Assembly: GCF_000350225.1 (NCBI RefSeq)
Contig: NW_005179031.1
Location: 147,155 to 211,154 of the forward strand
Reading direction: 5' to 3'
Length of the DNA: 64,000 bases
Origin: Chondrus crispus
Taxonomy: Eukaryota; Rhodophyta; Florideophyceae; Gigartinales; Gigartinaceae
In this document: piece after piece, positions 45,815 through 56,195 of the stretch
How the letters are laid out: each line of letters begins with the position of its first letter
How positions within the stretch are numbered: the stretch's first letter is position 1
Position numbers and translations under genes: made by a program
Notes under the pieces: model-generated
Databases searched by the model: none
The model's input: only the letters and a program-made list of their open reading frames with translations
Told to the model about the DNA's origin: nothing

Positions 45815-48800
45815 TTAAGCGTGAACGTCCGCGTTCACGGTTTGGGTGAGATCTCTGCCGGTTCGTCTCCGGAGGCGTTGGGCGTAACGAGACACCAACT
45901 CCTCCGGGACGTGAGTCCGAGCAGTCCAAGTGGGCGCGTCGTAATCCGCCCACTTGATGAGGAACTCCGTAGTTCCGTCTTCCATGACTCGATGTCTCAG
46001 TAGCCGTTCGACGGCATACTGCGTTCCCGCGGTGACCTTATCGGCGAGGTCCCGCGGGGTCGTCGTACTTGCTCGTGGCGCGTCTATCGGAGACGGCGCG
46101 TACACGCAGCGGTCGGCGGAGACTCGCTCGGTGACCCCATCACGATCGATCGTGATGGTTCGGCGGTCATTGGCGAGCACGCGGTAGGGTCCGACAGCGG
46201 GCGAAGCGAGCGTGTTTGATGTCTTAGCCCCATCGGTAGGGTTGAGATATACGTATTCTCCGGGACGGAGCCGGGAATTAATACGTCGTATGCGCTTCTC
46301 GAAGTCGCGCTTGTAGCGAGCCTGCGTCGGACGCAGGCTCCCGTAGGCCTTCTGGATAGTCGAATCCAAGGTCTTGAGGAACTCGGCACGTTGGTTCCCC
46401 TTATCGGAAGGGGGCGCGTCGCCGTCCGCCCGTCGGAGAGAGAACTCCGGCGGTGGCCTGCTGAGCACGAGCTCAGACGGCGTGGTGCGTGTGGTGCGAT
46501 GTACGTGGGAGTTGTACGCATACGTAAGCGGCCCCACGTACACATCCCAGTCGTCCTAGTGTTCACCCACGTAGTTCCGCAGCATCGAGGCGATTGTTCG
46601 GATATAACGCTCGACTTGCCCGTTCGTCTGGGGATGGTACGCCGAAGTGTACAAATTCGTTATCCCCAGAACGCGGCACGTGCTGTGGAAGAACTTGGCA
46701 TTAAACTGAGGGCCGTTGTCCGAAAGCAACGTGCGAGGGACGCCATACTTGAACACCCACGAGTCGCAGAACGCAACTGCGACCGTGTGCGCTGTTATCG
46801 TGCGGAGCGCAACGACTTGCGTTAGCTTACTGAAGCGGTCCGTAATCACGAGCAGGAACCGTTTTCCTGTCTTCGTCTTGGGGAGCGGCCCCAAGATGTC
46901 GATCGCGAGGCTCTCGAGGGGCCTCGTAGCTGGAAACAATCTCAATCGGTTGAGATGTTTCCTCAGCTTCACCCGGTTCATCGCGCAGGTTCGACACCCT
47001 CGCACCGTGGCTGCGACGTCTGCAGCCAGGTGGGGCCAGTAGTACTCGCGTCGAAGTGCGTAGTACATACGGTTCTGGCCCGGGTGCCCCGCGATGGCCG
47101 GGTTGTGGCACAGGCGAAGGAGCCTGGCGCGGAGCGTCCGAGGTACCACGACCTGGACGATATCAGGGTCGAAGGGGTCTCTCCGCTTGAGCACCCCTTG
47201 GTGGTCCTCGAAGAACGCGGAGTCCCGGGACTCTGACTGTCGTGCCAAAACAGTTTGGCAGAAGTCATCCACGCGTTGCTCCTCGGCTATCTCCTCTATC
47301 GTAAGAGGGGCCGGAAGGTCGTCCTGCGGTGGGGCGACCGGGGAGTCGAGCGCGCCAGCCTCGGGGTCTTCGGCGCGCTGGATGTCGGCGGCGTCGAACT
47401 CGTCGTTCTCCTCCCAAAACGAATTGGGTCCTTGGAGAGCGGGAGCTTCGCCGTCACCTCGCGGTTCGTCGCGCGTCCGTGCGCGCGACCTTGTTCGGGC
47501 TTCGGCTTGATTCCGTGTCGTTACGAAGACATGGACGGCCTGATGATCACAGCTCGCGGTACACGAGTGGCCCGCGAGCTCGTTCGATACGTCTCGAACT
47601 GTCGTGCCCCCGTCGAAAGTGGGGATGTCGTCATCCACCTCGACGGTGGAGCGAAGGTCATCGGCGACACGAGGCGACACGAGGCGTGACAGGGCATCGG
47701 GCACCTGGTGCACGCGCCCGGGGCGGTACTGAATGTTGAAATCGTATTCAGCCAGACGTAGCCGCCACCGGGTGAGTCTTCCGGAACTCTCAGTGTGGGA
47801 CATGAGCCATCGGAGGGCGTCATGGTCCGTCCGTACGGTGAACTTCGTGCCTTCTACGTACGGCCGTAGTGTGCGGACGGCCCACACTACGGCGAAGCAC
47901 TCGCGTTCGGTAGCGCTGTAGTTGCGCTCACTATCGGACAGTGAGTACGACCAATACCCCACGGGGCGCCAGTCGTTCGGCTCTTCGTGCTCCTGAAGTA
48001 AGGTGCAGCCGAGTTGGTAGGCACTCGCGTCGGTGTCTATCATGTACGGACTACCGTGCTGGGGCAACGCGAGGATCGGCGGGGCGATCATGCACTTCTT
48101 AAGGTTCTCGAACGCCTGAAGTTGCAGCTCCGTGGGGTTATAGAAATCGGGATCCGAATCCTTGCGCGTCATGTTGGTCAGAGGACGCGCAATCTTCGCG
48201 AACCCCTTAACGAATCGGCGATATACGTTACACGCCCCGAGGAACGAGCGCACTTGCGTCAACGTCCTCGGGAACGTGAACGTCTTGAAAGCGTCGGCCG
48301 CCGTATCGGCCACGCTCAACTTGCCTGGGGAGATGACGTGCCCCAGGTAGTGCACCTTCGGTCGGAAGAAGCTGCACTTCTTGAGCTTAAGGGAGATACC
48401 GGAACTCCGCAGTAAGCTCAAGACGGTATCGAGATGCCTCGCGTGTTCTCCGTGCGTACGAGAGAACACGATCACGTCGTCGAGATAGACGAGGCATATT
48501 TGCCAGCGGACTCCGAAGAGTATTATGTCGAGCGCACGTTGGAAGGTGGCCGGTGCCCCTTTGAGTCCAAACGGCATGCGCAAGTGGCGAAACGTGCCCA
48601 TGTGCGTCGTAAACGTGGTCTTATCCCGGTCTTCCGGAGCGACCGGGATCTGCCAATAACCGGAATTGCAGTCCAACGTGGTGAAGACGGCTGCATCTCC
48701 TAACGAGTCGATGCAGTCGTCCATCCGTGGCAGCGGATACGAATCCGCTGCGGTCTTCGCGTTGAGACGCCGGTAGTCTACGCAGAACCGAAGAGAGCCG

Positions 48801-50395
48801 TCTTTCTTCGGTACGAGCACCACGGGGGACGCCCACTCGGTGCTCGCGGGTTCGATAACCCCTGCGTTCAACATCTTGTTGACCTCCTTCGCGACCATTT
48901 CGCGCATGGCCGGGCCCTTCCGATAGGGCATGGAACGAATCGGTTTCGTTCCCGGTTCGAGGGGAATGCAGTGCTCCGTGGCTTGGATCGTTCCAAGCGC
49001 ACCGCTCCACAGACTCGAGTGCTTACGGAGCATCTCGAGTACGTGGCCACGGAGCTTGTCATCGTCGATGTATGACAGGTCGATCTCTTTTTCCCAATCC
49101 ATCGGTGGATTGTCGGGATCCTTTTGCTGGGGGAGTACAGTACCCCTCGCCGTCGGTTGGCATAAAGGTGACAGTTCGTCCGGGTTGCCCCCCCTGTCCC
49201 CGGCAGTGGTCTTATCGTCGGAGTTGGATCGGCCAACTCCTACCCCACCGACTTGATCGGTCAAGTCGGTCAGGTGTAGCACGTGTGCGATCCCCTCGGC
49301 GACCGTACGTTCGGGAGTGAGGATCGCAAGGGGATTGCGCTTCGCGTATCCCACGACGGTGTGCTTCGGAAGCCTCCTTTCTCGTCGTGAGAAATTCGCG
49401 ACGATGACGTCGAAGGTCTGATTCGGTAGGACCTCCGCGACGCCATTCGTCAGCCTCACTCCGTGTCGGTGTTGGAGTGAGGGCTTGGGTTCCAGGAACA
49501 CGAGGCCCCTCCCCGCGGTTGTCACACGCACGTGGGCTTGTGACATCGCGGGGATGGTAACCCGGCGGGCGATTCGGATCGCTTGCGGGGCCTCCTCGCG
49601 TACGTCTGGCCGACCCGTGTGTCGGCCGTGTCGCCTGGTAGGGGGAGTCGACTCCCCCTTTCCGTCAACGATGGCGACGGAACCGCCTTGGCGTAGCTCC
49701 ATTCGTTGAGCTTCGATGTCGATACATCCCACGAGCGTATCGATGAAGGCCGTGCCGAGAAGGACCGGCACGGCGAGCTGGTCCGCGACTACGAACGGAA
49801 TTCAGAACACCGTGTTCCTCAACCGCACCGCCAGGCGGACGACGGCCGAAAGCTTGAGGGGGTTGCTATTCGCGCCTGCCAATCGTGGCAGAGGTGCGTC
49901 GTGCACGACGTAACGCGTCCAATCGGGGGGAAGGTCGGCTTTCCTCACCAGATTATACCCCGAGCACGTATCAACGGCGATCGTGCGGGGTTTAAATGCA
50001 TTTCCCTCTGTGGCTATCGACCCGAGGACGTTGTAGATCTTCGACGTCAGAAGGCAAACGACGCCGTCGACAACCTTCGGGGCGACCTTATCGGTGAGGT
50101 CGTTCCGCCGGGGCCCTCGATTTCGGTGCTGGCCCCGCTTGCGTTTCCTTCTCCCCCTTCCTTGGGGCGTCCGCGGATCAGTGACGCCCCTCGGATTACT
50201 CGAGTCCGTACGACACGGACCTTTCTCCGGCGACCTTGGGCTCGCGGGAGTCAGGGGGTCGACCGAATCTTTTCGGTCGTCGTTGCCCCCGTCGCCATCG
50301 TTACGCCTCACCGGGACGTCGGCTGTCCCGGTGTCTTGTTCTCCTAACGTCGGGCCTTCGGAGGCCTCGACGTGCGCTCCCTCCTGTATCGGCAT
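45815..50395 (-). pseudogene. pol: Element C pol (two nonsense codons)
   Basis: Reads on the - strand in the -1 frame after gag (first ATG 50395, MPIQEGAHVEASEG, as in A). A TGA at 49802-49804 inside the protease is at exactly the same codon as in A. The next 1,071 codons are open through RT (VYLDDVIVF, about 48490), RNase H and integrase (SDNGPQF, GQVERYIRT) to a TAG at 46556-46558 (a Gln codon in A and B). It then continues to the chromodomain and natural TAA at 45815. The LLGTAFIDTLVG protease half is intact. Apart from these stops the polyprotein is full length. Confidence 0.92.
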
Positions 50396-50498
50396 TACAG
50401 GAGCTCCCGTGCCCGCCTCCGGAAGCGGAGGATGTATTATCGGACAATACCCCCCGTGTCCTTGGCGAGCACGCGGGGTCGGGTCTAGTTCGTGGGGA

Positions 50499-50547
50499 AA
50501 AGACGGCTCACGCGACCGCGTGTACGTAACCGTCTTTACCCTTTTTT
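50499..50547 (-). promoter_or_regulatory. gag-pol -1 frameshift signal candidate, element C
   Basis: Six A residues (50547-50542 on the - strand), GGG, gag stop (50538-50536) and an 8-bp stem (50537-50530 with 50506-50499), the same as in A. Confidence 0.55.
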
Positions 50548-52995
50548 CGAACTACCCGTGCTATCGGAGCTAACCTCCTGGCTATCGACGGCCAGGTCCT
50601 CTTCCGGTAGCCGGTCGCGTGGGTCGGGACGATTCCCTCACTGCGGCTCGGCGGCCTTGGCGAAGTACTCCGGTACTTCCGGGCCTTGACCTGCGGCGTC
50701 CGGTCGTCGCAGGATATGGGGGACGAAGCGAGTCGGCTCTCCTTCGTGACCCTCCGTGGGTAGAGGGTACGGATCCTCTACCCAGTCTTGCAGGTACATT
50801 ATCGCATTTTGTACCTGTTGGGGTAACCGAGAACGGTCTCGGTCCCCTCTCTCTCCTTGGCGCGGGTACCTTGTGTCCGCCTGGCGATAGGCGGGTCGAT
50901 CCCGACAATCGACTTCGTTACGACGGTACCCGCCTCCACGGGGGGCGAAGCGTGCGCCCCCACCCGTTCGGTTCGGGAAACCTTGACACGGAGGACGGCC
51001 CTCGCCCACCGCTTGCCGGAGGAGATTGCGCGCACCGGGGCGCGTCTCCATCTGGTAGCGGTAGTTCCTGTACGCCGTGAACATTCGTTGTTCCGGTGAC
51101 AGGAACGGGCACGCGTACATGGCATGCCCGTACGTACGGCATAGCCAGCACAAGTACGCGCTGCCGTCCGTTGAGGCGAAGGTCGCCGCGTGCCGCGCCT
51201 CCTCATCGGTGAGGAGGGGCACGCGAGGCGCTCCGCCTCCTGCAGCTCGGCTCGATATGTCGAGCTCTGCGACCCGGGGGTCCGTACCCCTTGCCATTCT
51301 TGGAGTGGCCGCGAAGGCGGTCGCGTAACTTGATGTCGTTCCGGTCGACATCGGTGAGGGGGTTCGTGCCCCCACGGGCCCTGCTCCTTGCGTAATGAGG
51401 ACAGGGTCGGCCTGCCACTCATCCTCCCCGATATGGAGGGTCGAGGCGGGCGAACTTGTCGCGGCGGACTTCGTAGTCCTGCCAGCCCTCCCTGCCGGTT
51501 TCGAATCCGGCAGAGGTAAACCGCGCAGGGCGCGTTACTTTGTACCTTCCGCCGTGGCGATACGGCGGATGGTCGGAAGATCGGTCTTCTGACTGCCTGG
51601 CAGCCTTTGCACAGTTTCGGATACTGCGGCACGGGTTGCCGGTGCAAGTCCCCGCACGAAGTAGTGCGCGAGGGACTGTTCGGAGAAGACTGCCGTGCAT
51701 CGGAACGCGGCAGTCTCGAGTCGGTCAGCAAACGTGCTTTCCGTCTCATGCGATTGCTGTCGCGCCGTAACGACAGCGTCGTACGCTTCACCTAACACGT
51801 CGTCCGTGAGGTAGCGTTTTAAGAATTGATTCACGAGCCCCGGCCAGCTCACGTCGTCGTGGAGCTGGCCGGCGCGGAGGCCACGCATCGTATAACTCGT
51901 ATACAGGCGCTCCGCGTCGCGCTCGAGGAAGTGCGCGAGGACTCGTACCGCAACACCTTCGGTCAGGTGTTGCGAGTTGAAGGTGATTCGGATATCCTTC
52001 AAGAACGGCAGCAGCTGGATCGGGTCGGTGCCGTCGAAGCTGCGCATCGTGGGACGGATCCCACGACAGCGTTGGACGTACTTCGCGATCCGTCCCGCGT
52101 CACCCGAGGTAACGAGCCTCGAGGTGCTATCCAAGCGGTACATACGATAGTCAGCAACGGCGCTGAACTCTTGGATCATCGTATGTACCGGCTCGAGCCC
52201 GGGTTCAGCGGGACCCAGCGTGCCGAAGGAGGTAAACGGTAGCTTACGGACGTCTACCGGACCTGGATGCTCGGCGTAACTCGCCGGCGGATAGCCGCCC
52301 CAGCGGGGATCGACGGAGAACCTCGGTTCTCCGGACCCGCGGGCGGCTCCTCCACGGTCCTTTTCGTCCGCGTACGATACGCGGTCCACTTGCCGCCTAC
52401 TTCCGGCGATAGGCGGCAAGGCTTGGGTCTCAGACGCGAAGTTCGCGTCTATGGGAGGACGGCTTCCTTCTGCAGTCCGACTGGTAGCGGCACCAGTCGG
52501 ACGCCAACCTTCGGGGGCGGCGGCGCTCGGAGGTACGGTACCACCGGGCCCTCTCGAGGGGGCACCGGGTAGCCTTTCGGCCATGGTACGTTCCATGTCA
52601 CGAGCACGCCGACGAGTGGCGTCAAGCTCAGCGGAGAGGTGCGCAAACGCACCCAATTGCTCTGCGGACGGAGAGGTTCGGTCCTCGGGTCGTCTCACCG
52701 AGGTCGGCCTCTCAGGACGACCTTGCCTGGACGGTCCGGGCGAGGCGAAACGGGAGTCTTTGACGAGCACGATCCGCGAGTGTAACTCGTCGATCAGTGC
52801 TCGGAGATTCTCTAAGGACTGCGTCACTCTATCGAACCTCCCTTCACGCAGGGAGCGGAGTTCGGCCATACATCGAGTGTATACATGGTCCGTGTAGCAT
52901 AAACACCGAAACGTCGAGGGGGTGTATGCACAGTCCTGCTAGACCCTGATCGGAGAAGGGAAGCAACCCCAGCTAACGGAACCGGGCGAGCCCGG

Positions 52996-53455
52996 TGTGG
53001 TATATGCGTCGTCGATTCGATTAGGTTTAGATCAGGGGCTGTAAGGCACGAACCTTACAGCCCACACGAGCCCACACGTGTACCACACGTGTGCAGGGCG
53101 TGCGCACACACACGTGGCACACACGTGTACTGTCAGCTCGATAGCTGACAGAGCCACCGCGCGCGACGACTCGCGCCGGCTACGGTAGCATGATACTGTA
53201 GTCTGGTATGATAACCGAACACTTGTACATTAAATAAGGGAGCGACCGACGGCGGAGGAAAGGGACAAGCACGGGCTTGTCCACGACCTTCCGCCTTGGT
53301 CGACAACCCACCGCTTAACCTAAAACACGAGTCCGCTCTCGCGTCTCGTTTAGGTAAGGGAACCGACGCGGGGTGCAGGCGCTACAGTGCGCGCGCGTGC
53401 AGCGATCCGCCTCCGCCCGTCGACACTGGCCCGCTACCCAGTGTCGCTCCGGGGC
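52996..53455 (+). repeat. nested + oriented LTR (5' part, runs into gap)
   Basis: Starts TGTGGTATATGCG and carries GGCTGTAAGG/CCTTACAGCC (about 53037-53062), CTGTCAGCTCGATAGCTGACAG, GGACAAG/CTTGTCC (about 53259-53282), CCTAAAAC/GTTTAGG and CGACACTGG/CCAGTGTCG (about 53420-53446). These follow in the same order as in A's LTR. The end is not in the assembly. Confidence 0.75.
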
Positions 53456-53855
53456 NNNNNNNNNNNNNNNNNNNNNNNNNNNNNNNNNNNNNNNNNNNNN
53501 NNNNNNNNNNNNNNNNNNNNNNNNNNNNNNNNNNNNNNNNNNNNNNNNNNNNNNNNNNNNNNNNNNNNNNNNNNNNNNNNNNNNNNNNNNNNNNNNNNNN
53601 NNNNNNNNNNNNNNNNNNNNNNNNNNNNNNNNNNNNNNNNNNNNNNNNNNNNNNNNNNNNNNNNNNNNNNNNNNNNNNNNNNNNNNNNNNNNNNNNNNNN
53701 NNNNNNNNNNNNNNNNNNNNNNNNNNNNNNNNNNNNNNNNNNNNNNNNNNNNNNNNNNNNNNNNNNNNNNNNNNNNNNNNNNNNNNNNNNNNNNNNNNNN
53801 NNNNNNNNNNNNNNNNNNNNNNNNNNNNNNNNNNNNNNNNNNNNNNNNNNNNNNN
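53456..53855. other. assembly gap (400 N)
   Basis: Unknown bases. It lies within nested, oppositely oriented, hairpin-rich LTRs, which explains why assembly stopped here. Confidence 0.99.
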
Positions 53856-54482
53856 GCTCCTAACTAGATACGGGCTAGTGGGAACCCGTTCTAGAATAAG
53901 CGGGGCGAGCTTGACCAGAGGCTTGGGTTCTGGACAAGCTCGTGCTTGTCCTTCCCCTCCGCCGCCGGCCTGCCCTAGTATTTAATGTACAAGTTAGTCT
54001 ATCATACTACAGTACAGTACGGACCGTACTGTAGAGCTACTGTAGTCAGCGCGGGTCGTCCTGCGCTCCGGTACTGTCGGTCATCGGGGCTGACAGTACA
54101 CGTGTGGTACACGTATGATACACATGGGGCACACGTGTGTGATCTAATCTAAATCTAGTTCCACGGGATGGGGTTATACTACAGTCCGATACATCGATCC
54201 GAAGGGAAGTACGGACTTTCTCGATGTATTCGGCTATGCGTTCGAACATCGCCGCCGCTCTTTCCTCGGAGGAACCGAGCGACGGTTCGCGGTCACGAGG
54301 ACCTGCGTCGCGGTCGCCCGACGGGGCGGATGGGGACTGCACAGCGGCCGGACTCAGATCCGCCACTTCGGAGCGGATCGAGGGCTCAAACTCTTGGCTC
54401 ATCTCGACGCGATCGGTTCGCGGAGGGAAGCGGAAGTCTTCTAGGAGATCGGACTCCAGGGTCTTCTAGGTCGGGAGACCAC

Positions 54483-55152
54483 TGTAGCATAAACACCCCC
54501 AGCGATAGGGGTGTATGCGCAGTTCGACCGAGACCCCGTCCGATCGGGAAGACGGGGGTGAAGCGGGGCACCAGCTAACGGCACCGGGCAGCGGGCCCGG
54601 GTAGCGTGGTAGAGCGGGAACGGGGAGGACGCCGGTACGCGCGAGCGGTTCGACGCCTCGACGCCCCGGCGCGGTACTGGGTAACGATCCAGTACCGACG
54701 GGCGGAGGCGGAGCCGGCTCGTGGGCGTACCGCGTGCGTCCTCAACCCGCGCTCGGTGCCGCTCTAAGGTAGTTAGCGAACGCTACCTTAGAATAAGCGG
54801 GAAGTCGGATCTTGACGGTCGGTGGGTGACAAGTCCGTGCTTGTCCTCCTCCCCCCGCCGCCGGTCCGCTCCATATTTAATGTACATAATAACCTATCAT
54901 AATAGTACAGTACCGATGTACTGTAGCGACGTACTGTAGCGGTCGGTCGACACTGTAATACTGTCAGCCATCGGGGCTGACAGTACACGTGTGTGCGCGT
55001 TCTTCGGTCCCGCGCGTACACGTGTACACGTGCGCCCCCTGTACTCGGGGATACACGTGGTGGTACTGTAGAGCATCGAGCCCTACAGTAACCGATCCGG
55101 TTCTGAGTTGATCCAATCTAAAATAAAGCCCCAGGGGGGGGGTTATACTACA
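54483..55152 (-). repeat. Element C 5' LTR
   Basis: 670 bp, TGTAGCATAA to TTATACTACA on the + strand. The primer-binding site candidate TGGTCTCCCGACCTAG is at 54466-54481 on the - strand, one base from the LTR as in A and B. Confidence 0.95.
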
Positions 55153-56040
55153 GACATCCTCGGTCCACAATCGGGGGCTTCATCCGTGTCGGTTCTCTCC
55201 TGTTCTTCTTCCGTATCGGACTTGTCTTGTCCCTCATCCTGTACGGTACCCAAAGGGGGTACTGTAGGGGGAAGATTATTTTTGTTTCCTCCCCCCTCCT
55301 TAGCTTCAGCCACTCCTGTGGCTGGCTGAAGGGTTAGGATGTGGGTCGGCGATGGTAGCGCGAGTCCGATAACGGTGTGTTTGGGGAGATGGACCGCATT
55401 ATGGCTAAAGTTGCTCATTATTACCGAAAACGGAATATCTGGCTTTATATCCATGACTCCCTGCGCCATAAGCGACAGGTTCTTCTCTGCCGTGCGGGGA
55501 TGGTTCTGTAAGAAGCAGAGCCCGGCGACCAGCGTCGCCACCCGTACGGTTGCTTGTGTCATGGGGGGAATTGTAATTCCCCGCACCATGCGTATTTTCC
55601 GAGACGGCGTGTTGCTCGGAAACGGCTTGGTTCTTGGCGATTTTTCTGTTTCCGTTCGGTGCTCCTTATGAGTATATTTGGATGGCGTCGTGCCTGTAAG
55701 TGCGACTGAGGGGGCATGATGGAAGAGAACCCTCCGTCGCGGTGGTAGAATTGCCTTGATATGTTGGTCTATAACGGTGGTCCCTAATATACAATCCACA
55801 GCCAGGCGGGTGACCACGAGAAACTTGACCCTGGCTGTGAAATCTCCGATGCGGACGTACAGTGTAAGCTGTCCAAGGGCGCTCATTGAGCGATTGGAGG
55901 CGTCCACCGGCGGTGCGCTCTTTACCGGACGGGATGGCCGCGCGCCATGGCTCGGCCACACAGCGTATATGGATGAGGTTAGGGGCTGCCCCCGAGTCTA
56001 GGACTGGGGACAGTGCCCGCATATTCGCTTGTCGCAGCCC
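55153..56040 (-). pseudogene. Element E protease region of pol, cut by element C
   Basis: The - strand reads SPVLDSGAAPNLIH (about 56010-55970), an aspartic protease active site of DSGA type, in the -1 frame relative to gag. The frame shifts near 55960 to a stretch with LYVRIGDFTARVKFLVV and ILGTTVIDQHIKAI, the second protease half, and continues through ITIPPMTQATVRVATL, as in the post-protease part of A to D. It ends abruptly at 55153 where C's LTR begins. No RT, RNase H or integrase of E remains in the window. Confidence 0.75.
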
Positions 56041-56195
56041 TACCGTGGCGGAAACCTTATAGTTCTGCCTCTTGAAGAAGCAAATAGGTTCCGCTTTGGT
56101 CTGCGCGTCTTCCGCTCGGTTCGGTTCTGCTGCCTGAGTTGAGGGGGAAGGATCCTCCGGGGTGAGGCAGACAGGGAGTTTTGACGACGTCGCCT

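Larger units (their letters stand above)
52893..54183 (-). mobile_element. Insertion H: third LTR subfamily in C's gag, containing a nested LTR and an assembly gap
   Basis: Begins TGTAGCATAAACACC, ends TTATACTACA, and is flanked by GTCCG on both sides (52888-52892, 54184-54188). The first 103 bases and the part after the gap (53856-54183) read as one - oriented LTR. At 52996 a + oriented LTR starts (TGTGGTATA), with CCCGG before it, and runs to the gap at 53456. The gap of exactly 400 N is a placeholder, so H may be a solo LTR or a full element of unknown size. Confidence 0.7.
50536..54402 (-). pseudogene. gag: Element C gag, split by LTR insertion H
   Basis: The N-terminus (MSQEFEPSIRSEVADLS, from 54402) runs to 54184. 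It is then interrupted by H (52893-54183) and resumes at 52892 with HVYTRCMAELRSLREGR. Nonsense codons lie at 51535-51537 (TAA) and 50638-50640 (TGA, Trp in A). Between them are the capsid-like region and the knuckle C-WL-C-RTYG-H-AMYA-C (about 51150-51110). Removing H and one copy of the GTCCG duplicate restores the same order as in A. Confidence 0.88.
39907..55152 (-). mobile_element. Element C: Ty3/gypsy element with antisense ORF, internally interrupted
   Basis: LTRs at both ends (668 and 670 bp, about 12 substitutions and two single-base length changes). Gag-pol runs on the - strand and the aORF on the + strand. Gag is split by insertion H (52893-54183). The flanking five bases differ (CTTAG at 39902-39906, GACAT at 55153-55157). 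The left flank is element D gag and the right flank is element E protease. The copy therefore looks like the product of recombination between two insertions. Confidence 0.9.

Noticed and set aside
53296-53985. 229-codon ORF through the N run
   Set aside because: Most of it is translated Ns across an assembly gap; not evidence for a gene.
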